From CAZMHJ01 sp046350635 (GTDB lineage: Bacteria > Patescibacteriota > Saccharimonadia > Saccharimonadales > CAIOMD01), in contig JAXLZY010000005.1 in the NCBI GenBank assembly GCA_046350635.1, positions 1-46,531 on the forward strand: a stretch of 46,531 bases of DNA. The letters are read 5' to 3'. Within the stretch, counting starts at the first letter, position 1; each line of letters opens with the position of its first letter. The notes under the pieces are model-generated. The model searched no databases, had not been told where the DNA came from, and saw nothing but the letters and a program-made list of their open reading frames with translations. Below are positions 31,987-39,369 of the stretch, one piece after another. The position numbers were made by a program, and so were the translations under genes.

Positions 31987-32454
31987 ATGCCACATCGTCA
32001 ACTGACCACCTATCAGGCGGTGATTTCTCAAGCTCGAGCTTTTCGAACACTTCGTTCGTTTATGTCTGACATCTTAAAACAGTATGATTTAACTATTACC
32101 GAATGGCTATTAATTGGTAGCGTCGTTGATACGGCCGGAAAGGGAATTCGTATATCTGAACTTGCCGATTTGCTTGGTGTAGAGATGCCGGTTGTAACTA
32201 ATCTTGTTAACAGGGCAGAGAAGACCGGCTGGGTAACACGGCTCGCTGATGATAAAGACAAGCGTGCTAAACGCGTTTATTCTACAAAAGATGGTGGTAA
32301 AAAAGCGTGTGATATCGAGGGTGAAATCAGAGAAGCTACGGCTGGATGGCTTGACGGGCTTGAAGCTTCAGACTTACTGACATATATGAATGTTGTAGGG
32401 GCACTCGCGGCGAAACCGCTGCCGCATTTAGTTAGTTCAAAAAATCATTTTTAA
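31987..32454 (+). CDS. MarR family transcriptional regulator
   Basis: The 155-residue winged-helix protein has ITEWLLIGSVVDTAGKGIRISELADLLGVEMPVVTNLVNRAEKTGW (recognition helix around 66-83), the wing with RLADDKDKRAKRVYSTKDGGKKACD, and flanking dimerisation helices. The D-x-R/K-x-K-R wing is typical of MarR. It has no Cys, so it is not a thiol-redox sensor of the OhrR type. It lies 36 bases after the thioredoxin reductase gene and may control that operon or the following fasciclin gene. No ribosome binding site is obvious. Confidence 0.88.
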   Translation: MPHRQLTTYQAVISQARAFRTLRSFMSDILKQYDLTITEWLLIGSVVDTAGKGIRISELADLLGVEMPVVTNLVNRAEKTGWVTRLADDKDKRAKRVYSTKDGGKKACDIEGEIREATAGWLDGLEASDLLTYMNVVGALAAKPLPHLVSSKNHF

Positions 32455-32508
32455 GTATGTACTAAGTTCTACTATAATGACGGTAGCATTGAAACTGGAG
32501 GGTGGCAG

Positions 32509-33084
32509 ATGAACAAAAAAATCATAATTCTAATAAGTATTGCCATTTTACTAATTGGGCTTGGGGTCTTTGCATATTGGTTTTTCGTGTTGCAGAGTAG
32601 TAGCGATGATACAAAAAGTCAACAATCAACACAAAGCGAAGCTAGCAAGCCCGCAAGCGATAAGGATGTATCGACTTTACTCGGAAGTACTGGTTCAGCA
32701 AGCACATTTTATGGAGTTTTAAAAACTGCCAATCTGCTGTCTAACATACAGGGTCAAGGTCCGTTCACCATCATTGCCCCCAGTAACGCTGCCTTTAATG
32801 CGTTACCAAGCGGGACGCTCGATAGATTACAAAAGCCTGAAAATATAGCCCAACTCACAAACATAATGAACTACCACATTATTAGTGGTTCGCTGTTAAC
32901 GAGTCAGTTAACTAATGGCCAGAAAATTAAAACCGCGAACGGCCAAGAGGTTGTCGTAAGTATTGAAGGTTCAAATATTTATTTCGTTGGGGCTAAAGGT
33001 GACAAGGCGTTGGTTACTAAGTCGGACATTAAAGCTCAAAACGGCGTAATACACATTACCGATGCCGTCTTATTACCTCAGTAG
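32509..33084 (+). CDS. Membrane-anchored fasciclin (FAS1) domain protein
   Basis: The 191-residue protein has an N-terminal TM anchor (about 5-27), a Ser/Gln-rich linker (about 30-52) and one FAS1 domain (about 55-190) with H1 motif GPFTIIAPSNAAFNALPSGTL and H2 motif KAQNGVIHITDAVLLP, plus NYHII between them. FAS1 domains mediate cell-surface adhesion. GGAGGGTGG lies before the ATG, and a perfect TATAAT sits 30-35 bases upstream. It converges with the cytochrome b5-like gene. Confidence 0.92.
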   Translation: MNKKIIILISIAILLIGLGVFAYWFFVLQSSSDDTKSQQSTQSEASKPASDKDVSTLLGSTGSASTFYGVLKTANLLSNIQGQGPFTIIAPSNAAFNALPSGTLDRLQKPENIAQLTNIMNYHIISGSLLTSQLTNGQKIKTANGQEVVVSIEGSNIYFVGAKGDKALVTKSDIKAQNGVIHITDAVLLPQ

Positions 33085-33086
33085 AC

Positions 33087-33413
33087 CTACGGCACAAGCA
33101 ACCCAATATAAAATGGGTTTAGTGCATCTGATATCTTCTTATCAGTAGATTGCAACTGGCCACCACACGCAGATTTTATATCTGAGTCTGGATGCTGCGC
33201 CAAGTAGGGCGTAGCATTAAATACTTTTGTATTGAAAACAATCCAGCAACTTTCAGGTGTTGAATGTTGGGCAACTTGCACGCTTGTAATCTCTTGTGCG
33301 TTGCCCGGCTGGGATTCATCCATTGAACTACGACTACGAAAAATATAAAAGAAACCAAGCCCAATGCATACAACTGCTAAAAAGGCTAAGATAACTATCT
33401 GTCGTCGGCTCAC
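33087..33413 (-). CDS. Membrane-anchored cytochrome b5-like domain protein
   Basis: The 108-residue protein has a TM helix (about 5-24) and then SVQVAQHSTPESCWIVFNTKVFNATPYLAQHPDSDIKSACGG, which follows the cytochrome b5 pattern (A-x-H-x-T-x-x-x-C-W-hydrophobic...V-[YF]-[DN]-x-[ST]-x-[YF]-L-x-x-HP-G-G). The first heme ligand His (in HPDS) is present, but the normal HPGG is altered and the second His region is missing: the domain stops after about 35 more residues. Heme binding is therefore uncertain; a remnant or disulfide-stabilised binding domain (two Cys) is possible. It is one base from the GDPD gene in the same direction, probably one operon. Confidence 0.65.
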   Translation of the reverse strand: MSRRQIVILAFLAVVCIGLGFFYIFRSRSSMDESQPGNAQEITSVQVAQHSTPESCWIVFNTKVFNATPYLAQHPDSDIKSACGGQLQSTDKKISDALNPFYIGLLVP

Positions 33414-34061
33414 TTAGGCAAGTCTTTCAAGTTTATCGGGGTAATCAGTACATATTAAGACTTCTTTGTAGAATAACCTCACAATTCGAGCCCACAGCGA
33501 GCTGTTTACGGTATAAATCATGATAGTAAGATCAGCTCTTTTGGCACGCCAATATAACAGTGGGTTCAAATACCATTTATTGAGGGTGATACCACCGAAC
33601 TTATTTTGAGTCGCTCGGCTGAGCAAGCCAATTGGATGATTGTGTTGGGCTAAAAACATTCGTTTCGAATCTATACCTGAGTCTTGCAACATACGAAGCT
33701 CTTCTTCAATAAAGCTCGTCGCGAAACTCGCATCGTTGTGCCGAAGGTACTCTTCGGCGTGTGCTGCAGAGCCGTTACTTTTCAGTTCTACGAACAAAGG
33801 TAGTTCTGAGTGCTCGTTAACAACATCTTCAAATTTTGCCAATTGTGGATCTAAGGCTAATAGATCATCGTAGGTTGACTCAGCAATAAGTGCACCGTCA
33901 ATTGAAGGGTCGTGATGAATAACGGCAACATTATCTTTTGTTATTCTGACATCGAATTCTATATAACCGACAGCATATTTTCGGGCAGCTTTAAAAGCAT
34001 CGAGTGTGTTTTCTTGCGCTTCATTTGGTGCGCCTCTATGGGCAACAAGCCAGGGTTTCAT
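33414..34061 (-). CDS. Glycerophosphodiester phosphodiesterase
   Basis: The protein has about 215 residues from ATG 34061. It has the GDPD catalytic motifs: WLVAHRGAPNEAQENT (His and Arg at about 8-9), YIEFDVRITKDNVAVIHHDP (Glu, Asp, second His) and PLFVELKS (metal Glu). The C-terminal KEVLICTDYPDKL fits the last family motif (CTDYPD). It splits glycerophosphodiesters to glycerol 3-phosphate and an alcohol, perhaps scavenging host or community lipids. No signal peptide is seen. Its -10 TACAAT is eight bases upstream and overlaps the divergent ppa promoter. Confidence 0.92.
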   Translation of the reverse strand: MKPWLVAHRGAPNEAQENTLDAFKAARKYAVGYIEFDVRITKDNVAVIHHDPSIDGALIAESTYDDLLALDPQLAKFEDVVNEHSELPLFVELKSNGSAAHAEEYLRHNDASFATSFIEEELRMLQDSGIDSKRMFLAQHNHPIGLLSRATQNKFGGITLNKWYLNPLLYWRAKRADLTIMIYTVNSSLWARIVRLFYKEVLICTDYPDKLERLA

Positions 34062-34069
34062 CACCAAAT

Positions 34070-34079
34070 ATTGTATACT
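34070..34079. promoter_or_regulatory. Overlapping divergent -10 boxes (GDPD and ppa)
   Basis: In ATTGTATACT the minus-strand TACAAT (34070-34075) points to GDPD, and the plus-strand TATACT (34074-34079) points to ppa. They share two base pairs, so RNA polymerase can open only one promoter at a time. Confidence 0.45.
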
Positions 34080-34107
34080 ACATATGAATAGAACTTAAGG
34101 AGATATG

Positions 34108-34635
34108 ATGGCCGATTTTAATCAGGTACTTGAGCCGGGTGATTACCAGGCAGGAACAATTAATACTGTAGTCGAAATTCCGCAAGGCTCGATGCTAAAA
34201 ATTGAATGGGATCGCAAGCGAGCTGCTTTTACATTAGACCGCGTAGAACCTAAAATTTTTGCAAAGCCAGTTAACTATGGATTTATCCCAGGGACCGTAG
34301 ACGAAGACGGAGATGAGCTAGATACACTTGTTGTAACCGAAGAGCCGATTCCAACCGGAGTTTGGCTTGAAGCCAAAATTGTTGGTATTTTGAACTTTGA
34401 AGATGATGGTGAAATGGACTATAAGATTGTTTGCGTGCCAGCAGATGATCGAAATACGGGCGATAGCATTAGCACGCTCGAAGATTTAGGTGAACGATGG
34501 AAACAAAAAATCGAACACCATTTTACACACTACAAAGACCTCAAGAAGCCTGGCAGCACTAAGGTTTTAGGTTGGGGTGATGTAGAAGAAGCCAAAAAAA
34601 TCATCGCTGAATGCATAGAACGATACGAACAATAA
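34108..34635 (+). CDS. ppa: Inorganic pyrophosphatase
   Basis: The family I enzyme has 175 residues. VVEIPQGSMLKIEWDRKRAAFTLDR (about 21-45), NYGFIPGT (about 56-63), the metal site DEDGDELDTLVV (about 65-76) and VPADDRN (about 110-116) are intact. It hydrolyses PPi to phosphate, driving biosynthesis. ATG 34108 is preferred over ATG 34105, because AAGGAG (34097-34102) is five bases from the former and two from the latter. It starts a long co-directional run of central-carbon genes, one base before the Nudix gene. Confidence 0.96.
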   Translation: MADFNQVLEPGDYQAGTINTVVEIPQGSMLKIEWDRKRAAFTLDRVEPKIFAKPVNYGFIPGTVDEDGDELDTLVVTEEPIPTGVWLEAKIVGILNFEDDGEMDYKIVCVPADDRNTGDSISTLEDLGERWKQKIEHHFTHYKDLKKPGSTKVLGWGDVEEAKKIIAECIERYEQ

Positions 34636-34636
34636 C

Positions 34637-35032
34637 GTGACAGAATATATAGTTGCAAAGGTGTTCCTAGAGAACGCCGATGGTAGTATTTTAGTGCTCC
34701 GCCGTAGCAAAACCGCACCACGTCGGGCGCTTGAATGGGATTTACCGGGTGGATGGGTTGAGTCACACGAAGACCCGCTTACTGCGGCAATTCGCGAACT
34801 CGAAGAAGAAGCGGGTGTGCGTCTTCATTCGCTGAGTGAAACGCTAAAGACGGTTGACGAACGAGATAATGAAATTATAATTCGTCACTATTTTATAGGT
34901 ATTACAGAGCATCCAGAGATTACATTAAGCTACGAGCATGATCGTTTTAAATGGGTGTCTAAAGACGATTTTGCAAAAACGATGCTTTACGAGCCACACG
35001 TGAAGGCATTTAGTAAAGTTTATAAACGATAA
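34637..35032 (+). CDS. Nudix hydrolase
   Basis: The 131-residue protein has the Nudix box GGWVESHEDPLTAAIRELEEEAGV (about 43-66), matching GX5EX7REUXEEXGU with all Glu ligands, and the typical beta-strand framework around it. It cleaves a nucleoside diphosphate linked to some other group; the substrate is not predictable. It starts at GTG 34637, one base after the ppa stop, with translational coupling likely. Pairing with a pyrophosphatase suggests it produces PPi or clears related phosphates. Confidence 0.9.
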   Translation: MTEYIVAKVFLENADGSILVLRRSKTAPRRALEWDLPGGWVESHEDPLTAAIRELEEEAGVRLHSLSETLKTVDERDNEIIIRHYFIGITEHPEITLSYEHDRFKWVSKDDFAKTMLYEPHVKAFSKVYKR

Positions 35033-35048
35033 TTTACTTGCGACTCAC

Positions 35049-35080
35049 AAGCGTTAGCGTATACAATAGCGGTAACGCTT
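35049..35080. promoter_or_regulatory. Promoter with an 8-bp palindrome around the -10 of gap
   Basis: AAGCGTTA (35049-35056) and TAACGCTT (35073-35080) are perfect inverted repeats separated by 16 bases. The -10 box TACAAT (35062-35067) lies between them. A dimeric repressor bound here would block the promoter, giving separate control of GAPDH and downstream genes. The predicted leader is about 30 bases and has AAAGGGGGT before the ATG. Confidence 0.4.
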
Positions 35081-35104
35081 ATATTTATTACTAAAGGGGG
35101 TAGG

Positions 35105-36172
35105 ATGAAAACTAAGGTAGCAATTAATGGTTTTGGGCGCATTGGTCGCAATGCATTTAAGGTGGCGTTTGAACGTGATGATTTAGAAATCGTTGCGCTC
35201 AATGACCTTACCGATACCAAAACGCTCGCTCATCTCTTAAAGCATGACTCAACCTACGGTACATACCATCGTGAAGTAGGCTATGATGACGAAAACATTA
35301 TTGTTGATGGCAAAGCAATTCACGTGTACAAACAAACAGACCCGGCACTGTTGCCATGGGGTGATTTAGGCGTAGACGTCGTTATTGAATCAACTGGATT
35401 CTTTGTTGACCCAGCTAAGGCTCGTGCACATATTGACCCAGCCGGCGCAAAAAAAGTTGTTATCAGTGCGCCCGCAAAGGGTGATGGCGCGACAACGATT
35501 GTAATTGGTGTCAACGAAGATCAATTACAAACTGCAAGCGATGTTATCAGCAATGCGAGTTGTACGACAAACTGTATTACCCCGGTTATGGATGTTATTC
35601 ATCAGAACTTTGGTATTGAAAAAGCTATGATGACGACAGTCCACAGCTATACCGCTAGCCAACGTTTACAAGACGCCCCTGCTAAAGATTTGCGTGAAGC
35701 TCGTGCGGCAGCTGAAAACATCGTACCGACAACTACTGGTGCATCAATTGCTGCCGGCCAAGCCCTACCTGCAATTGCTGGTATCTTTGGTGGGCTTAGT
35801 GTGCGCGTACCGACCCCTGTTGTATCTATGAGTGATTTTGTCGTACTTACAAAACGCGACGTTACAGCCGAAGAAGTAAACGAAGCATTTCGAAAAGCCG
35901 CGGCAGAGCCTTATTACCAAGGTATTCTTGCGGTAACCGAAGAAGAACTTGTAAGTAGCGACTTTATTGGGAACAGCCACAGTACGACCGTTGACCTACC
36001 GCTAACATCAGTTGTTGGTGGTAACATGCTCAAGGTCGTTGCGTGGTACGACAATGAATGGGGATACAGTAACCGACTCGTAGAGCTCGTTGCGGACACA
36101 GGTCGCCTATTGCAAGGCGCTGGTTCGCCAGATCAAAACTTCCCTGGGCCCGAAGAAGCTCATATTTCGTAA
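35105..36172 (+). CDS. gap: Glyceraldehyde-3-phosphate dehydrogenase
   Basis: The 355-residue enzyme starts KVAINGFGRIGRNAFK (NAD site). It has the catalytic SNASCTTNCITPV (Cys at about 154), a conserved His in TVHSYTASQ, the phosphate site TTTGA, VPTPVVSMSDFV and WYDNEWGYSNRLVEL near the end. Asp or Asn after the first Rossmann strand (ALNDLTD) points to NAD+ rather than NADP+. A C-terminal extension of about 18 residues (GAGSPDQNFPGPEEAHIS) is longer than usual. It oxidises glyceraldehyde 3-phosphate to 1,3-bisphosphoglycerate. It has its own promoter, and rpiB follows 13 bases after. Confidence 0.97.
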   Translation: MKTKVAINGFGRIGRNAFKVAFERDDLEIVALNDLTDTKTLAHLLKHDSTYGTYHREVGYDDENIIVDGKAIHVYKQTDPALLPWGDLGVDVVIESTGFFVDPAKARAHIDPAGAKKVVISAPAKGDGATTIVIGVNEDQLQTASDVISNASCTTNCITPVMDVIHQNFGIEKAMMTTVHSYTASQRLQDAPAKDLREARAAAENIVPTTTGASIAAGQALPAIAGIFGGLSVRVPTPVVSMSDFVVLTKRDVTAEEVNEAFRKAAAEPYYQGILAVTEEELVSSDFIGNSHSTTVDLPLTSVVGGNMLKVVAWYDNEWGYSNRLVELVADTGRLLQGAGSPDQNFPGPEEAHIS

Positions 36173-36185
36173 TAAGGAGTAACTC

Positions 36186-36638
36186 GTGGTAATTTACGTT
36201 GGCGCCGATCATCGTGGCTACGGCCTTAAAGAGGATGTTTTAGCGTACCTAAAAAAGGCTGGCTACACAGCCGAAGACGTTGGCGATAAAGATTTTGACC
36301 CTGAGGATGATTTTCCTGTGTATGCAACGGCAGCCACCAACAAGGTCTTGTCGAGCAGTGATCAAGACCCACGAGCAATTCTAATTTGTGGGAGCGGACA
36401 GGGAATGCTGATGGCCGCTAACCGCGCACGTGGTATTCGTGCAGGACTTGGATGGAGCGTAGAAGCGGCTAAAGGTATCAGAAACGATGAAGACAGTAAT
36501 GTCCTCGCCTTACCGGCAGATATTTTTAAAGACGATGGTCATCAAAAAGCGTTTGTAATCATCGAGGCGTGGCTCAACACGCCGTTTGCAAATGCAGCAA
36601 AATATAATCGGCGCAAAAACGAGCTCGATTCTATATAA
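36186..36638 (+). CDS. rpiB: Ribose-5-phosphate isomerase B (RpiB/LacAB family)
   Basis: The 150-residue protein matches the RpiB family: YVGADHRGYGLKEDVLAYLKKAGY at 4-27, DDFPVYATAATNKVL, ICGSGQGMLMAANRARGIRAGLGWS at about 69-93, and NDEDSNVLALPADIF. The catalytic Cys of the CGTG loop is present as CGSG. It interconverts ribose 5-phosphate and ribulose 5-phosphate. Start is GTG 36186 with AAGGAG seven bases before. It lies between gap and a CapA-like gene in a pentose phosphate cluster, with rpe and transketolase downstream. Confidence 0.93.
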   Translation: MVIYVGADHRGYGLKEDVLAYLKKAGYTAEDVGDKDFDPEDDFPVYATAATNKVLSSSDQDPRAILICGSGQGMLMAANRARGIRAGLGWSVEAAKGIRNDEDSNVLALPADIFKDDGHQKAFVIIEAWLNTPFANAAKYNRRKNELDSI

Positions 36639-36646
36639 CGTGCTAG

Positions 36647-36652
36647 TATAAA
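36647..36652 (+). promoter_or_regulatory. Possible -10 box before the CapA-like gene
   Basis: TATAAA four bases before ATG 36657; weak but consistent with the leaderless pattern. Confidence 0.25.
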
Positions 36653-36656
36653 GCTA

Positions 36657-37859
36657 ATGTCAAAAGCGCTTTGGATAGGTGCAGGGATCATTGGTGGTAT
36701 TGCCATTATTGCCGGTGTTCTGTTTGTAGTGCTTAAGCCCAAAGCTGTTACCCCTCAGAAGCAACTTACCCAGGTGAGCGTGGAACCAACTCCTCTGCAA
36801 AAACCAGAGCCAACAAAAATACTCACGAGTTCTGTGTTGTATGTCGGTGAGGTCTTTTGGGGCCGTGGCATTGAATATTATGCAAAGCGAAGCCCTCTAT
36901 TGTATGCCTTTCCTTTTAGTGGCCTTACAGCGAGCGATAAACAGGGGTTTGATGCCTGGGTAGGTGATATGGAATGTCCTATTACGAGTAAGGATATTGC
37001 GTATCAAACGCAGGTTGACTCGCTTTTATTTAACTGTCGTCCCGAATACACGACTGAGGCAGCTAAATGGTTCAATGTTATGACTCTGGCAAATAACCAT
37101 ACTGATAACAATGGTGGCGAATGGGGCATTGAACAAACCAGGCAAAATCTTGCTAAATCGGGTATTCAATACTTTGGTGATTATAATATGTCCCATATCG
37201 AAAATATCTGTGACATTATTGCGATGCCTGCTCGTCTTTCTGAAGACGGTAAACCAAATACGACGGTGACAATACCTATGGCGTTGTGTGGTTTTGATTA
37301 TGTCGGTAATGTACAACCTAAACAATCAGAATTCGAAATTATGAAACAATATTCACAATTAATGCCGGTTGTGGCAATGCCACATATGGGTGTCGAATAT
37401 CGGTCAACTGCCGAAGAAGCAAAAGTAGCAACATATCACAAACTAATAGACAATGGCGCGGATGTTGTTATTGGTGCTCATCCCCACGTTGTTCAGAACA
37501 GCGAGAATTATAAGGGCAGGCTTATAGTTTATTCGACTGGTAATTTTATGTTCGATCAACAATCAATTAGCAAGGATACTGTCCGTGATTTAGGGGTTTC
37601 TCTTACAATATCGACTGACAATAAAGAAGCTATCGCTGCCTACACCTCATTGCAAAATTGTGCGGTTGCGCACGATGACTGTGCATCACAATTAGCTACT
37701 AAGCTTACTCGTAGACCGGTATTAAAGGTGTCTTATGACTATCGGTGCTTTGACCAGTCTTCAAATATGCCGAAAAAGGCCAGCCAGACAGTGTGTGATG
37801 ATATATTGTCACGAGCAACTTGGAAATCTGCAACAACTGGGCTTACAGCCGAGTGGTAG
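36657..37859 (+). CDS. Membrane-anchored CapA/PgsA-type metallophosphatase-like protein
   Basis: The 400-residue protein has an N-terminal TM anchor (about 5-26), a Pro-rich linker (about 30-55) and a PGA_cap domain: VLYVGEVFWGRG (normally GDhhhxR; the metal Asp is Glu here), VGDMECPIT (normally NLE), VMTLANNHTDNNGGEWGIEQT, VAMPHMGVEYR and GADVVIGAHPHVVQNSE with GRLIVYSTGNFMFDQ. Family members act in poly-gamma-glutamate or other surface polymer synthesis. Five or so Cys in the last 70 residues suggest disulfides outside the cell. Its place among sugar phosphate genes is unexpected. It ends 14 bases before rpe. Confidence 0.88.
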   Translation: MSKALWIGAGIIGGIAIIAGVLFVVLKPKAVTPQKQLTQVSVEPTPLQKPEPTKILTSSVLYVGEVFWGRGIEYYAKRSPLLYAFPFSGLTASDKQGFDAWVGDMECPITSKDIAYQTQVDSLLFNCRPEYTTEAAKWFNVMTLANNHTDNNGGEWGIEQTRQNLAKSGIQYFGDYNMSHIENICDIIAMPARLSEDGKPNTTVTIPMALCGFDYVGNVQPKQSEFEIMKQYSQLMPVVAMPHMGVEYRSTAEEAKVATYHKLIDNGADVVIGAHPHVVQNSENYKGRLIVYSTGNFMFDQQSISKDTVRDLGVSLTISTDNKEAIAAYTSLQNCAVAHDDCASQLATKLTRRPVLKVSYDYRCFDQSSNMPKKASQTVCDDILSRATWKSATTGLTAEW

Positions 37860-37861
37860 GG

Positions 37862-37867
37862 TATAGT
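37862..37867 (+). promoter_or_regulatory. -10 box before rpe (leaderless)
   Basis: TATAGT six bases before ATG 37874. It supports that start over the in-frame ATG 37820 inside the CapA-like gene. Confidence 0.4.
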
Positions 37868-37873
37868 AAATCT

Positions 37874-38509
37874 ATGACAGTAATTTCCCCAACAGTTACA
37901 GCTACGGATATAGAATCATTTAACGCTCAGTGTCGTCTTGTTTGCTCGTTCGCCGATAGGATTCACATTGATCTCATGGACGGCGAGTTTGCGCCGACGC
38001 AGTCACCAGAGATAAGCGAACTAGTACTGCAAACAGATAAGACTATTGATATCCACCTAATGTATAAAAACCCAAGTCTTGTTATAAACCAGCTTATTGA
38101 ACTTAAGCCGAATCTTGTTATCGTGCATGCAGAAACCGATACAGATATTCCGTTTTTTGCAGCCACGCTAAGGGCTCAAGGTATTAAGACGGGAATTGCA
38201 CTATTGCCAGACACGACACCAGCATCTGTAAATTACATCTTGCCTCACGTACAACATGCGCTCGTATTTGGCGGGCACTTAGGCTATCATGGTGGCCATG
38301 CAGATTTAACCCAGCTTGAAAAAGTGGCGATGTTAAAAAAGTTGCACCCATATCTCGAAATCGGTTGGGACGGTGGCGCTAATCTTAAAAATATAGAGCA
38401 AATCGCTCGCGCTGGTATCGATGTTATAAATGTCGGAGGCGCAATCCATAAAAGTGACTCACCTGAAACTACTTATGCTACAATGAAAGCAACGTTAGCT
38501 TCGGTGTAA
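37874..38509 (+). CDS. rpe: Ribulose-phosphate 3-epimerase-like protein
   Basis: From ATG 37874 the protein has 211 residues in a TIM-barrel pattern: VISPTVTATD (normally IAPSILSAD), ADRIHIDLMDGEFAPTQS (normally HxDVMDGxFVP), IDIHLMYKNP (normally DxHLM), VIVHAETDTD, KTGIALLPDTTPA, and EIGWDGGANLKNIEQIARAGIDVINVGGAIHKSD. Metal and catalytic His/Asp are mostly kept, but motifs are looser than in typical Rpe, so it may act on a related sugar phosphate. It would interconvert ribulose 5-phosphate and xylulose 5-phosphate, feeding the transketolase genes that start two bases later. Confidence 0.85.
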   Translation: MTVISPTVTATDIESFNAQCRLVCSFADRIHIDLMDGEFAPTQSPEISELVLQTDKTIDIHLMYKNPSLVINQLIELKPNLVIVHAETDTDIPFFAATLRAQGIKTGIALLPDTTPASVNYILPHVQHALVFGGHLGYHGGHADLTQLEKVAMLKKLHPYLEIGWDGGANLKNIEQIARAGIDVINVGGAIHKSDSPETTYATMKATLASV

Positions 38510-38511
38510 TA

Positions 38512-39369
38512 ATGACAAAAAAATACTCAGAGTTAGAACTAGAACAGATCGCAAATTCAATACGAAAAGACATCATTACGATGCTTGAGCATGCAGGTAG
38601 TGGTCATTCGGCAGGTCCATTGGGCCTCGCTGATATTTTTACGGCGCTTTATTTTGATGTACTTCGCCATGATCCTAAAAAGCCAAACTGGAATGAGCGC
38701 GATATTTTGCTTCTAAGCAATGGTCACTGCGCACCAGTACAATATGCGACCATGGCAGAGGCGGGTTACTTTAATAAAAAAGAACTGCTAACTTTGCGTC
38801 AGTTTGGTTCACGTTTGCAGGGACACCCCGAGCGCAAAAAACTGCCCGGGCTCGAAAATACGAGTGGTCCTCTTGGTTGCGGGCTTAGCCAGGCAATCGG
38901 CATGGGGCTCGCAATGCGCCTAAACAAACAGCATCACCGCTGGATTTACGTTGTACTAGGCGATGGCGAATTAGATGAAGGTAATGTATGGGAAGCGGCA
39001 ATGCTGGCACCTAAACATGGGCTTCATAACATCATCGCAATTGTCGATAGAAACAACATACAAATTGATGGCCCAACCGAAAATGTTGTCCCACTCGAAG
39101 ATTTGCGGGCTAAATGGGAAGCATTCGGCTGGCACGTGATTGAAATTGACGGTAATAGCATCGAAGCGGTTATTGATGCTTGTGCTATGGCTCGAGCAGT
39201 CGTCGAAAAACCAGTAGTTATTATTGCGCACACAATTCCGGGTAAGGGTGTAGATTTTATGGAATATGATTTTCACTGGCATGGTATGCCACCGAATCAC
39301 GAGCAAGCGGTTGAAGCACTCCATGAACTGCGAACACTAGGAGGCAAAATTAGGAGTGAACATGAGTGA
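38512..39369 (+). CDS. Transketolase, N-terminal (thiamine-PP) subunit
   Basis: The 285-residue protein corresponds to the N-terminal third of transketolase: GSGHSAGPLGLADIFTALYF at about 28-47, LLLSNGHCAPVQYATMAEAGYF, GHPERKKLPGLENTSGPLGCGLSQAIGMG and the thiamine-PP/Mg motif VLGDGELDEGNVWEAAM...LHNIIAIVDRNNIQIDG. It needs the C-terminal subunit encoded next; split transketolases are common in archaea and many CPR bacteria. It transfers two-carbon ketol units between sugar phosphates. The genes overlap by eight bases. Confidence 0.95.
   Translation: MTKKYSELELEQIANSIRKDIITMLEHAGSGHSAGPLGLADIFTALYFDVLRHDPKKPNWNERDILLLSNGHCAPVQYATMAEAGYFNKKELLTLRQFGSRLQGHPERKKLPGLENTSGPLGCGLSQAIGMGLAMRLNKQHHRWIYVVLGDGELDEGNVWEAAMLAPKHGLHNIIAIVDRNNIQIDGPTENVVPLEDLRAKWEAFGWHVIEIDGNSIEAVIDACAMARAVVEKPVVIIAHTIPGKGVDFMEYDFHWHGMPPNHEQAVEALHELRTLGGKIRSEHE

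Noticed and set aside
37820..37873. Upstream ATG for rpe
   Set aside because: It would overlap the CapA-like gene by 40 bases and precede the TATAGT box; ATG 37874 matches the family start.
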